Assembly: GCA_022496805.1 (NCBI GenBank)
Contig: CM040101.1
Location: forward strand, 10,418,501 to 10,482,500
DNA length: 64,000 nt
Direction of reading: 5' to 3'
From: Pohlia nutans
Lineage: Eukaryota; Streptophyta; Bryopsida; Bryales; Mniaceae
Under the pieces are notes generated by a model. It saw nothing but the letters and a program-made list of their open reading frames with translations, made no database searches and was not told the origin of the DNA. Both the position numbers and the translations under genes were made by a program. Shown one piece after another: positions 1 through 11,499 of this stretch (the stretch's first letter is position 1; each line of letters begins with the position of its first letter).

Positions 1-679
1 AAAGCAAGACCCTGCGCCACCACAGGGCATGGAACTCGTGACCTCCCCAATGCTAGAGGAGAGTTCCCATCCGCTCCCCCAAGCCAAGAGCCCCGACCAT
101 GGGGACCAACGGTTGTCAGAAAATTTAATTATAGAGGGAACTCCTCTTCAACTCCTCTTCTATTTTCGGTTAACTCAATTGTTATTCTTTTGAGAAACCA
201 TCACTTTATATAAATATTGCTCGAATAAATTATTTAGCAAAACTATTCATTCTTTGAAACAATAATATCATCATATTATGAGGTATTATGGAATATTATG
301 GAGTATCATAATGTGAAAGTAGGGTAGGGGAGTGTAAGTGCAAAGGCTCTTCAAATGTAAATGAATAATTTCAGCGAGTAAGCTCTAGCATGCATGGGCC
401 AGTGAATGCTCTTACATCCAAATCATTCACAGTGGTTATGTTTATATGTAATTCATGAATTAATGTTACAAAATGTAGTACTCCCAAGGGATATCGGGTC
501 GACTGTAGATAAAAGTGTACTTTCCAAAAACATTCAGGGAGAACCTGACGGAAGTATAATATATACTCAGATTAGATGAAACCAAAAGTACTAGAATGTT
601 ACAAATAGAGCCTCCACAAATGCCAAAATCATCGCTCAGTAGGTCCAGTCCAGAGTTGCCAGGGACGACTGGGAAAATG
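1..679. other. Intergenic, no gene seen
   Basis: AT-rich sequence beyond the 3' edge of the SAR1-A duplicated arm. Short open frames exist but show no recognisable motif or splice pattern. I see no tRNA, long repeat or other feature here. Confidence 0.5.
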
Positions 680-3122
680 TATACCACTTTCTCTCAAATA
701 CAATCAACATCATCAATCGAGCAACCCACACGGAACTCTCACAAAACATATTCAAATACTGCACCACACTTGCCTCGGCAACCGGACTACCTGCCATCGC
801 CACCTCAACACACCACTCAAGGATTGCCATGAGCGTCACGGAAAACAATAGACTTTACAGATTGGTTGAAAAGCGTGATCGAATGGCTAAACAGATGTTG
901 GACAGCCCAACTGCTGCACCTGCCTTCCTTCTGCGATTACTAAACCACCCTAAGCAGCTGGATCTGTAATACTGCGAAGAACCACAACATGCACCTGGAA
1001 GGCTTCCACAAACTGGTCTTCCGTATGCAAGAGCTAAAAAACATCCTTACTTCTAAAGCCATCTCCACCGACCCGCCACCTGCACCATCCCCTCGCCGTG
1101 CATGCCAATGCCACTACTACTGTAACGGTCTAACATCCGCGGATCGGACTGTCCTAAATAATACTATGTCACGTCTACAATCTCTATCCACTCACCATTC
1201 TCAGCCCCACCATCATACTGCACATCAATCTCAGTACAACCTACCACCTCTAAACGCCAACCGCGCATCAAATCCACCACAACCTGCAGCTTCCACAACT
1301 TGTCAGCTTCAGGCCAATGTCTTCTGTCTATTTGATGTACTGGGACATCCACTTGATGCCCTCGCCGTACCCCATCTTTCGAACGATACTGCACATGAAC
1401 ACCTCGATAGGTCTCATGTTGGTCTCCCCGAGATTCACCTTGCCCTTGCCTGTGGTGAAGTTGCTCAGACCCAACGAATACCGCAACTCATCTTCCGAAG
1501 CTGCGTAAGGGATGTCGATCTTGTTCCCCAAAATCAAGAAAGGCACCTGTGCCAGCGAATCGTCTGACAAAAGAGCATCCAGTTCCTTCTTCGACTCCGA
1601 AAACCTCTCTTTGTCCGCTGCGTCCACTAAGTACACTATGCCGTCCACCTGTACCATCGTGCACACATTGTCAGCCTTGCATCCGACACTACTCAACCTC
1701 ATTTCCTTCTCCAGTGCACATCACATCCCAAGAAATGCAAATTAAAACCCTAGAATGCTCCCAGGCTCATGGGTCGTGCTCCATTCCAATTTTGTTAGTG
1801 CCAACACCACTCTGGAACTTAACCTAGACAAGGCATACGCAGAAAGATAACAAATGCGTAAAGGACCACCACAACCTAAAACCTAAACATGAAATCTTAA
1901 GGCCGAGCATGCAGGTCGTAACTGTATCGTCTGTAACCTAACTAAGCATACGACCACACACTTAAACGATAAATTGCCCAACCCAAACCAGTTTCATCCA
2001 AAGGTCAACCGTCTCTGCACCAATTACCCGCCCAGAAATTTCAAACCACTATCTTCGAGCCTTTAACCATGCTTACGGAGCGTCCATTTGAAAAAAAGAA
2101 AAAATTAAAATTGCTACTCTACAAAAGCCGCGTGCCAGATCCTTCGTCCCACCGTGTCACTCTCCATCCTGTGAGGTCCCATAACCCTACCGTCTGCTCA
2201 CGTCTAAAAGTAAACACATGAGAGAGAAAATCACCTTGGCGTAGTAATCCTTCCACACTCGTCTCGCGATCTGGTGACCCCCAAGATCGAACGCTTTGAA
2301 CTTAATTTTTCCAATGCTCAACTCCTCCGATGTCGGATATTGCGTCGGCTGGTGCTGAGCCAACCTCTGCATCGCCACACCCACAAGCACTTTCGTCACA
2401 AACAAAATAAATTATAATTCAATCATCACTTCCTCTCACTAACAAAAAAGCACCGATCCCTGCACCAGATCGCGTCCATAAACTCAATCACACGTATATC
2501 ATCATCCACTTCAAAGGCCACATCGCTTCCTCCTAACCCTCGATAACAAAACGGCACGCAAAGGAACATCCGTGTGCACAACAAAAGAACAATAACATCA
2601 GTTCCGGCTATCTCCACCACCGGATCTTCCCCTCTACTCAAGAACCTCGTCACTGCACCCTGTCTCTCGAACGCCGACCCTTAACCTACACTCCCCACAC
2701 GAATTTCTTCAAACGCAGGCGGCTGTACCTCGTCTTTGAGCATATGGAGCAAGGTGGTCTTGCCGGCGTTGTCCAAGCCCAGAAACAAGATTTTGGCTTC
2801 CTTCTGCCATAACCCTAGGGTAGCTAGCACGCTGTAAAACCAGTCGAACAAAAACATCGTGGCCGGAGCAACCCCCACGCTCCCCCCACGCCCAGCGCCA
2901 CGCGCGTCCAACGACCCCGCTTAACTTCCTTGCCAACAGCAGAAGAGGAGAATGGAGAGTGAAGGCTTCCTCCTGTGAGGAACTGAAAGCCTTGGAGGCT
3001 CCGCACTAGGAGCTCCACAACGAACGAACAAACGCAGCAGAAGCAGCCAGCACAAGAAACACACACACGACGAGAGGAACCCTGAGGGACTCACTCGCCG
3101 GACTCCATGTGTGAACGGGGTA
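680..3122 (-). repeat. Inverted segmental duplication, arm A (contains SAR1-A)
   Basis: This segment matches 52526-54975 in reverse orientation. The match covers the SAR1 promoter-proximal region, all exons, both introns and about 650 bp beyond the stop codon. Similarity fades near 680 on the 3' side. On the 5' side it extends to a GTGTGAACGGGG motif near 3110-3122. The arms are about 2.4 kb and are separated by about 49 kb. Confidence 0.85.
1328..2857 (-). CDS. SAR1: SAR1 small GTPase, copy A (COPII coat)
   Basis: SAR1 is the GTPase that starts COPII coat assembly for ER-to-Golgi transport. Coding exons on the minus strand are 2857-2729, 2366-2235 and 1648-1328, all with GT-AG borders and phase-0 introns. 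They give 193 aa, the usual family length. Visible motifs are P-loop GLDNAGKT (residues 27-34), switch [16 protein letters not shown] with His74 (the family's catalytic histidine), and NKID with Asn129. The N-terminal MFLFDWF helix inserts into membrane in this family. The ATG at 2857 is chosen because the open frame upstream of it contains only a TTG, while homologues start with MFL. The gene lies in a segment repeated in inverted orientation at 52.5-55.0 kb. The two proteins differ at one residue (Phe151 here, Tyr in copy B). No frameshift or lost motif is seen, so it looks functional. Confidence 0.95.
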
Positions 3123-3277
3123 TTTTTAATCCCGTAAAGCCGTGGAGCGGAAATCTCCGTTCAATCGGGCAGATGTGACATCGGAATTGGCCTCTTGGAG
3201 TTCGGCACAACAGTTCTGATGAATGGAACCGTCTTCTTGTGTCTGCGCTTGGTCGGTGTTAAGGTACACCAACTTAA

Positions 3278-3622
3278 CCCTTAAACGTCAAAGCAAGCCC
3301 CACGGGAATAATTGAGGAAAAAAGTAGATTTTCTCAACCAAATCAAGCGAGGATTGGTGCATTGGAAAGCTACTGAAAAAGCGATCTAGATTGCAAATTT
3401 GCGCCTCATTTGGGAGATTGTGGAGTCATTGACAAACAATCAAAGTTATCTAAATGAACACGAGTTGAGGTTGGGTAGCAGAGGTCGTTTCTTGAAAAGT
3501 GCCGCAACACTGCTGGCCAGCAGAGCCGTTTTTTTTTTTTTTTTTTTTTTTTTTTCTTCTCGCCTCCGAAAATTTAGATGCCTTCTGGGCTGCCCCGCCC
3601 AGGCCCTCTTGACGTTTAAGGG
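3278..3622. mobile_element. TTAA-type MITE, family A (345 bp)
   Basis: The element starts CCCTTAAACGTCAAAGC and ends TTGACGTTTAAGGG, a near-perfect terminal inverted repeat. TTAA lies directly outside both ends (3274-3277 and 3623-3626). The interior shares long blocks with 61405-61757, 62573-62940 and 62945-63329, including a T-run followed by a GCCCAGGCCCTCTTGACG end. It has no coding capacity. Confidence 0.85.
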
Positions 3623-4119
3623 TTAAGTTATTATCACCGTGTTTCCAATTTCACTCTCGTGTGCCAATGGTAGACATTTTTGGTTTGGGATAAACACCAC
3701 CAAAACATGAGGGTGGAAGGTGGAATTGGAAACATGGGAGTAATTTATTGGTGTCCTTGAAGGTAGAAACACCTAAAATCATACTCTTGGCAATTCAAGA
3801 TACTCGGAGACACTTTTTTCAAGATAAAATATTTTTTAGTATTAGTAATTAAAAATGATAGGTTTACAAGATATTATTATTATTATTGTGAATGAGTAGT
3901 GTAATTGCTATGAATTTTTAAAGTAGAAGTTGCCTAAACTACTAAAACCGTTCCTTAGTGTTGTAATAAAACCTAATTGTGAAAAATTCAAACTTAATCA
4001 ATAAGAGCTATAATATTTGGATTTGGTTGCAAAGCACTAAGTGAGATGGTGTTGTTGGAATGGGTATAGAGATGGAATTGGGTGTTTTTATTTTTGTAGT
4101 AGATTGGCTCTTCAAGATT

Positions 4120-5310
4120 TGATATGGGTGTTCTCTAGATTTATTTAGAGTGTTGTCATAAAAGAATTATCTCTATTCTCTAGATTTATCTAGATCCTAG
4201 GGCGTTGTCCAAAAAGCACCCCGACTATGCCATCATATACGTATTCTCTAAATTTATCTATTTAGAGTGTTGTCAGAAAATAATTATTTCTATGTAACCA
4301 TAGGTGAACCGCTCAATTCTATCTAGAATTAATGATAACTATAACCTTTGTTTTTATGATTATCTTTATTTTTATAACCCTTTATAACCGGCCTGTTTTG
4401 TTTAGAATTACCCATAACTTCTATTTTTTATTATGATTTTTATTTATTTGCAAAAATAATAATTGTAACAATATTTAGAGTGAATCTAGAGCCCCCTTCT
4501 CCAGCCACGGGATTCTAATCAGAAAAGCAACATGTACTATGCTATCATGTATTTATGTATATATATCATGGGTGGATTCTCTAGATTTATTTAGAATGTT
4601 GTCAGAAAATAATTATTTCTACGTAACCATGGATGGATCGACCAATTATATTTAGAATTAATCACAGACGTACCTTTCATTTGTATAATCAATCTTATTT
4701 TTATAACCCTTTATAACCAGCCAATTCCATTTAGAATCAACCATAACCCTTTATTTATTTATATGTAATTTTTTTTAATTGTAAGAATTTCTAGATAAAT
4801 CTAGAGCTGTCCTTTCTAGCCATAGGTTCTAGTCTAGAGTGTTGTATGGGTGGACCGGCCAATTCCATTTAGAATTAATCATAACCATAACTTTTTATTT
4901 CTATGATTATTTTTATTATTTTTATAGCCGATTCTGTTTAAAATTAATTATAACCTTTTATTTTTATATTTTTATATTTTACTAATCCTTTATAATTATT
5001 TTAATTTTCTTATTTTTTGAAAAAAAGGAAGAAGAAGTAAGAAGAGGGTGGGGTAAATCTAGAGCTCTCTTTTCCGACCACAAGGTTCTAGTTAGAGAAG
5101 AATTATCTCTTAAGGATGGACCAACCAATTCCATCTAAAATTAATCATAACCATAACCTTTTATTTTTATAAATCATTTTGTTTTTTATAACCCTTTATA
5201 ACCGATTAATTCCATTTAGAGTCAACCATAACCTTTTATTTTTACATTATTAAAAACTTCAGATAAATCTAGAGCTCCCTTCCCCAGTCACAGGGTTCTA
5301 GTTTTTACTT
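4120..5310. repeat. Degenerate tandem array, units of about 250-330 bp
   Basis: Four diverged units each carry, in order, a TCTAGATTTATTTAGAGTG-like block, an ATAACCTTTTATTTTTAT block, and an AAATCTAGAGC...CC(A)GCCACNGG(G/A)TTCTAG block. The last recurs near 4490, 4805, 5060 and 5270. No open reading frame is associated with it. Confidence 0.6.
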
Positions 5311-5319
5311 TGTAGTAAA

Positions 5320-5700
5320 TTAGCTCTTTCAGAGTTTGGCATGACAATTCTAATTGCAGAATCACTCTCGCATGTGTGTGTAAGTGCATACACAACCTTC
5401 ATTATATAATAGACTAGGTTAGCTTCTAATAGAATTCAATACGAGAGGTCCAAAGGTAGAACCGTTGTAGAAAGCATGTGTGCATGACCAACGTTATATT
5501 ATAAATTAGATTAGCAATGCCAAAGTTTAGCATGGCTATTCCAACTATGGAACCTTTCCAACATGCATGTGTGTGTGCACAACTTGCATTATATAATAGT
5601 CTAAGTTGGGTGTGGCATAGTCTAACAAGACAATTTTGGTGTTGAAACCATCTCCGAATGCATGCATGCATAATTTGTATTACATAATAGATTCCAAGTG
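5320..5700. repeat. Degenerate tandem repeat, about 120-bp units
   Basis: Successive units share a TTAG/TTTGGCATG block, GCATGTGTGTGTGCA-like runs and ATTATATAATAGACTAGGTTAG blocks. About three to four diverged copies are visible. The 92-residue antisense open frame across it follows the repeat and is not taken as a gene. Confidence 0.5.
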
Positions 5701-6044
5701 TCATTTTCTTTTATCAATTTCCTATTTCCTTTTCTCCTTTTGACATGATATTTTATAACACTAAGGTAATATTCATGTTCTTACTTGACTTTGACCAACC
5801 TAAGCCTCCTTAACAATATATGTTTACTATTATTAGTTGATGTAACTGTATATGTTTTTTTAGTGTTGTTGTATAATCCTGGATTGTGAGAAATGGTAAT
5901 TCAAGTTATTAGTATATAAGAGTTATCATAAATGATTCACCTTGATTTCATCTTGCGTTTTTACTTTTATTTTGTGAAATGAGATGAATTTAATATTTGA
6001 ATGCAGTATTCTTTCTATTGAATTGATTGTAATGTTGAGGTTAA

Positions 6045-6584
6045 CCCTTTGACGCACTTGTGTCTACTATGTGGACGATGAACATATTTAAATTATTCTC
6101 TTGACTACATATATGAACAATTTTCATCCATCCAAATTTTCCTTGGTTCTTGTGCTAATTGACTATCATTTGTATAGTATGGATCTTCAAAATAAGATAT
6201 TGTGATTTTTTTTTAAATAACATAATTGGTTTATGTCAAGTTTCATTCTTAGTTCAAAAATGAGAGACCTTACACATGATTTTCCAAAATAAGTAGAATC
6301 AAATAATGGAAATCATACCATCTCGTAGTGCATGTTATTCCAAATCCATTACAACAATTTTAATTCTTATTGGTTAATTTGGGATTTTTAATTGAATTTC
6401 AAAAGAAAAGCTTGAAAATTTAATTAAAATTTATTGATAAAAAATACGATAAACCCAACCATATAGATGTGATTTTCACATTGACAATTACATCTTAACT
6501 TTTTACATCAACTCTATTATTGTGATTCATCAAACGTTTTATAACGCATGTTGGAAATCAATGTTGAATCGGGACGTTAAAGGG
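6045..6584 (+). mobile_element. TTAA-type MITE, family B (540 bp)
   Basis: TTAA (6041-6044) precedes CCCTTTGACGCACTTG. The right end GGGACGTTAAAGGG is followed by TTAA (6585-6588). Two inverted full-length relatives of nearly the same length are at 9046-9584 and 55360-55899, and an internal fragment is at 28594-28733. Constant length across three loci fixes the boundaries. Confidence 0.85.
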
Positions 6585-7195
6585 TTAATAAACATGAATC
6601 ATGGTTGTGGTCTTGTGGATGAATAAAAATCAAATTTTCCGATTTTAAAAAATTGTTAAGCTACAAAATGAAACATGTTCCAATAAACTACATTGATTTT
6701 GGCTAATAGGCGAGGTGGGTTTTTAGTATGTGCTCCTCTGATGTGTTCTTGAATAGTTGGACCTTGTATTGTGTGTAAGTATGCAATGGATTGTTGTTCC
6801 TATTGTAAGCAAATGATTGGGTGTAGATTTTGGCTTTTGAAATTAGTCTCACACGGACTATTAACCAAAAACAATGTACTATAGCTAAAGGGCAAATTCA
6901 ACAGGGTAGTGCCAAATATTTATTAGAAGTGGAAAAAAAAGGTTTAGCATTAAAAAACATATTTAATAAATTCCAAGTCATGTTTTTGAGTTTATTTTCA
7001 ATTTAAAAATGATAATCGGGCATAACTAAGTGGTATGTCAAATATATTCGAAAGTGCATTACATTTCATAAATGCGAGTTTCAGAGGGGATAAAGACTTG
7101 TGATTTATACAAAATTCAGTGCACTAGTGCCAACAATGAATGTGGGGTATGTATTGTACATTACAACTCCGCTCATTTTTTGTTATCTCTCTTAA

Positions 7196-7423
7196 CCCTT
7201 AAAGGTCCAGAGAGCCCGTTGCAACCAATATTATACAACAATATTCCATTGTATTTGGAATGGTTCTACACCTCCTATGGGTTTAAGATCTAAAGTGAAG
7301 TTAAAATTCATGTCAACATGGTTGTTTTAATGAGCTATTGGGGCCTCAATTTGGAAACATCTACTTACATTAAATGTTAAATATGCGCCAATTTATCTAC
7401 TATCCCCAAAGGACCTTTAAGAC
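7196..7423 (-). mobile_element. TTAA-type MITE, family D (228 bp)
   Basis: TTAA (7192-7195) precedes CCCTTAAAGGTCC. The right end GGACCTTTAAGAC precedes TTAA (7424-7427), with a decayed last triplet. Its reverse complement aligns along its length with the 225-bp element at 42054-42278. Shared blocks include GGGGATAGTA, a CTCAATA/CCCAATA block and CCATTCCAAATACAA. Confidence 0.75.
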
Positions 7424-8057
7424 TTAATCATTGGTTAAACTCCTATACAAATTGTGCATAACTCAAACATAATAACTTCAAATCATAAAAAAAAAATTAG
7501 AGGTGAAAGACTAGTTGATTGTGTAAGTTCTCTTAGTTGAACAATACTCAAAATAAGTAAAAACATGAGAGCTCTACAATGTAAAACATGTTCCACTAAG
7601 ATACCAGTAATTACAAATTTGCAAATCCAAAGGTGAACTGTAACTTTAGACCTCTCTAAGCTATTAGTGGCTTCTTTTTAATATGTTTGGAATGTTAAAT
7701 AAGAAGATTAAGTTGAATAAATAATAAAACACAAGTCTTGGTCTTTTGTTCACGTAGTACGCCTTTGATTGGACACTTTCTACATGCTAAGTTTTGAATT
7801 CAGGTCCATTGGTTACCAAAGGAGTGATATAAAAGAATCATGAGTGAGGTAAACCACCCTACTTTGTGCCATGTGACTATTTGCATCACTTTGTAGTCAC
7901 TATGTATTAATATCTTATATTTAAAATACCGTATTGATGATGTACATTACTGGTGCGCACTAGGCGGTTGGGAGGTCATTATTCTCCACCCCACCCTCGA
8001 ACTTACCCCCAAACTTTATTTGAACTCTTACTTCATGGAATTTGACCATCTTTTTAA

Positions 8058-8570
8058 TCCTTAAACGTCAAAAAAGCCCCACGAGCTTGTTTTGAGAGAA
8101 TAATCAAGAAAAAAGTGGATTTTCTCAACCAAAATTGAAATGGATTGGTGCTTTGGAAAGGTGATGAAAAATAGAGGCTAAATTTAGAAAATACGCTTGT
8201 TTTAGTAAATGGTACCTTCCAAGGAAATTGGAAAGAAAATTGGTTGGGAGGGAAGAGAGAGAGGGGAGGGAGTGGGGCAGTTTGAGATCTTAATGGATAC
8301 CAGAGCTACTAGCGCTGTTCAACAATGTTTTTTTTAATTTTATTTTATTATATATATGATTGCAAAGCTCACTATAGAGTCGAAATCTCATTGTATTTTT
8401 TAACTATTTTTTGGAATGACACTATTCATTCTATTCACTATTTATAGAGGATTTGAGGAATTATCATTGATTGTTCACGTTACTCAAAAGGCTACTATTG
8501 GGACAACTCTATTGATTTTTTTTTAAATTCCTTTGGGTTGCCCATTTAGGACCCTCTTGACGTTTAAAGG
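8058..8570. mobile_element. TTAA-type MITE, family A variant (513 bp)
   Basis: The ends are TCCTTAAACGTCAAAAAAGC and CCCTCTTGACGTTTAAAGG, with TTAA outside (8054-8057 and 8571-8574). The first 130 bp match family A (CAAGAAAAAAGTGGATTTTC block). The middle differs and is longer than in other A copies, so this may be a chimeric or internally expanded copy. Confidence 0.75.
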
Positions 8571-9045
8571 TTAAGCATATTGCACGTAACATGAGTTCCT
8601 TGCCTGTTTTTTTTAGCGGATGAGATTTACACATAACCTAATAATTTTTTTAGAATTCTAGTAATAAAGTTGTTCCACAACATCGACTCGCGCACCTTAG
8701 TGCGCAGAGAGTAGCCACATAGTTAGGTAGGATTGTGATACAATAATGGTTTACGTCCGGCTAGATTTTCTTGATCTCAGAGTGAAGCCCGAGTGGTTTG
8801 AATATCCTCATTTCAAAGGACCCTACTTTTTATTTATCATTCTGTTTTTGATCTCTTTGGAAACAGGACCTCATTCCTCCAATGGGAATTTTAGAACTTC
8901 AGTTAGGAATATCTGGGCAACCGTCCTCTGCATAATTAGCTAGGAGGTCATTATCCTCCAACCGCACCCTCAAACTTAGCCCCAAACTTTCTAAAGGGGA
9001 AGTATGTTGAAGGGGAAGTAAGTGCACACGACTTCCCGAGATTAA

Positions 9046-9584
9046 CCTTTAACGTCCCGATTTAACACTGATTTCAAAGATGCGTTATAAAATGTTTGAT
9101 GAATAACAAAAAATTAATGGAGTTGATGTACAAAGCTAAGGTTGTAAATGTCAATGTGAAGATCACATATGTACGGTTGAATTCATCATATTTTTATTTA
9201 TAAATTGTAATTAAAGTTTCAAGATTTTCATTTGAAATTCAATTGAAAATCCCAAATTAACCCAAAAAGATTAAAAATTGTTGTAATGGGCTTGCACTAC
9301 GAGATGGTATGATATCCATTATTTGATTTTACTTATTTTGGAAAATCATATGTAAGGTCTCACTTTTTGAACTAAGAATGAAACTTGACATAAATCAATT
9401 ATGTTATTTTTTAAAAATCACAATATCTTATATTGAAAATCCATATTGTACAAATGATAGTCAACTAGAACAAGAACCAAGGAAAAATTGGATGGATGGA
9501 TGAAAAGTTTCCATGTATGTAGTCAGAGAATATTAATCTGAATTTGTTTATCGTTCACTATGTGGACGCAAGCGCGTCAAAGGG
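9046..9584 (-). mobile_element. TTAA-type MITE, family B (539 bp)
   Basis: Inverted relative of 6045-6584. TTAA is at 9042-9045 and 9585-9588; the ends are CCTTTAACGTCCC and GCGCGTCAAAGGG. It shares the TATGTGGACG and AACTAAGAATGAAACTTGAC blocks with the other copies. Confidence 0.85.
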
Positions 9585-9588
9585 TTAA

Positions 9589-11120
9589 TTGGGGGATAAA
9601 AGCCTCTTGAGCTTCCAATGACTAATACATAGTGGCACAAAGTGACTTCCAAATAGTGACACGTAGAGGTTGGTTTAACTTAAACTCTAAAAGACCATGG
9701 ATACATGGGTTTTAAATGGCAGATTCAATCAATCGTATTGTGAAACCATGATTTAAATGAGATTAAATTTTATATGACCAAATTTAGTCAAGAACATTAC
9801 ATGCATTGGTCAAAATACCTATGAATTTGAACTATAGGAAATACACATAAGACCTACTCAAAAACGCAAAAAAAGACATGAAAGTATATTCAAACTTCTT
9901 GATCCTTTAGGGATTAATTCAAGTTTTGCCCTCCAAACCGTGTTAGCCCGGGGCCTCCCCAGTCACCTAGTACATAACCTAGGTGCCTCTCTCATAGCTA
10001 CACTATTTTGTTCGATTAGTGTACTACTTCCCACGATAACACTATATTATAAAAATCAAACTAAAGATGTCGCAACTTACACACAAATGTAAATAATGTT
10101 CTAATCAAGTTACTCATATGGTAATTAAGTTACGTATGAGGGAACTAATAGACCAAACGTGTGTGACTAAGTTACTCATATGATAATTAAAACTTGCTTA
10201 TGAAGGAACTGATAGACCAAGTTACTCTAAGTTAGTTAGAATACCAAACTAGTCGATCTATACATATTCTAAGTATGTAGACAAACAATACTAGGACTAT
10301 AAGTGTGGTTTGGTGGGTGAACGAGATCATAATGCCTTGTCAATAGTGTCTTACTTCTATGGTTGAGTGGCATGGCAAGTCACACGATAAACATTATTTA
10401 CCTTTTGTGCACATTTTAGTTATAACCGCAAAATGAACTCCTCCTACCATGTCTCAGGATTTGAGGTTTTGTTCTATAAATGAATTTTTGACATTTCCCA
10501 TCATAAGCCACCAAACTCTTTGCTTCGGGTGAGCATAAGGCCGGTGTGGGACACGTGGAGATTCTACCATGGGAACTAGAGTGTGGCTTGGGGAGCTTTT
10601 TTAGCATTGAGAAGGTGCAAGGTTTGAATGTCTCTGACAATACAAAGCGCAGTGATTGGTATGAAGAAACGAGGCAAAACTCGTTTTTGCTAAATTAGTT
10701 TTTGCTACCTTTGAAGCTAAAAAACCAGTTCTGCCATTACAAAAATTTTAGGGCTTCAAAAGGCTGTTAACTCAACCAAACTAAAATGCAAAATAATAAT
10801 ATAATTATATCAAAATTTAAACAAAATATTGAAAAATAAAATATGACGTGGTACCATTTCGGCCACGTCATACTAGATTTTTTAAATATATTTTTGTGAA
10901 TTTAATTTAATTTAATTTTAAAATAATTTAATATTATTATTTTTGCACGATAATTTGCCTGAGTTAGCGGCCTTTTAGAGGCTTGAATTTTTTTTAATGC
11001 TTGTCTTTCCTCTCCTAATAAGCTTTTGCTAAACTTTACGAATAACTCTATTATATTTCTTAATATTTCAAATTACGCAATCCTGACCTAATTGCCAACA
11101 AAGAGGCCATCCGCACGGGA
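9589..11120. other. Intergenic, no gene seen
   Basis: AT-rich DNA between a MITE and the palindromic element. A minus-strand open frame at 10640-10416 (74 codons) has no recognisable motif. A repeated phrase ending in GTTACTCATATG with an ACTAATAGACC/ACTGATAGACC block near 10105-10240 suggests a small decayed duplication. Confidence 0.4.
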
Positions 11121-11124
11121 CTCC

Positions 11125-11313
11125 TGACATAGAATTACGAGTGAAAAAATTACTCTAGGGATTTACTATGTGGAGGTAACACAATATTGGAGGTCGCACT
11201 AATTGAACAAAAGAGCGTGACCTCAATATAGTTTAATTAGTGCGACCTACAATATATTGTTACCTGGGCATAGTTAGTCCCCAGAGTAATTTTACGACTG
11301 GCAGTTCTATGTC
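11125..11313. mobile_element. Palindromic MITE (about 189 bp)
   Basis: The left arm runs GACATAGAATTACGAGTG...AATTACTCTAGGGA...GGTAACA...GGTCGCACTAATTGAAC. The right arm is its imperfect reverse complement, ending TTCTATGTC. The arms are about 85 bp and nearly meet, so the whole element can form one hairpin. A related fragment (GACCACACTAATTGAA) lies near 11415-11435. It sits upstream of RKP. Confidence 0.7.
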
Positions 11314-11499
11314 AACGTGTCCACAGAGCCTGCCAGCTTGATCGTTTTCAAGGCGACATCTTCAGTTCGTTTTTACCCATGGTTCCAATATAGTGTTACC
11401 GTAGGAAGTAGTGTGGACCACACTAATTGAAACAAAACAGAGTACAGGCGTAGGTCATGGCGTAAGTTGCATCATGCAATATCATAGGGTGTCGCATTA

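Noticed and set aside
989..1567. 192-codon open frame antisense to SAR1, present in both copies (also 54669-54091)
   Set aside because: Its several amino-acid differences between copies fall largely at silent positions of SAR1, whose protein changes once. Conservation follows from the sense gene and the recent duplication.
2858..2911. 18-residue N-terminal extension of SAR1 in both copies
   Set aside because: The open frame upstream of the ATG contains only a TTG, and SAR1 proteins start at MFL.
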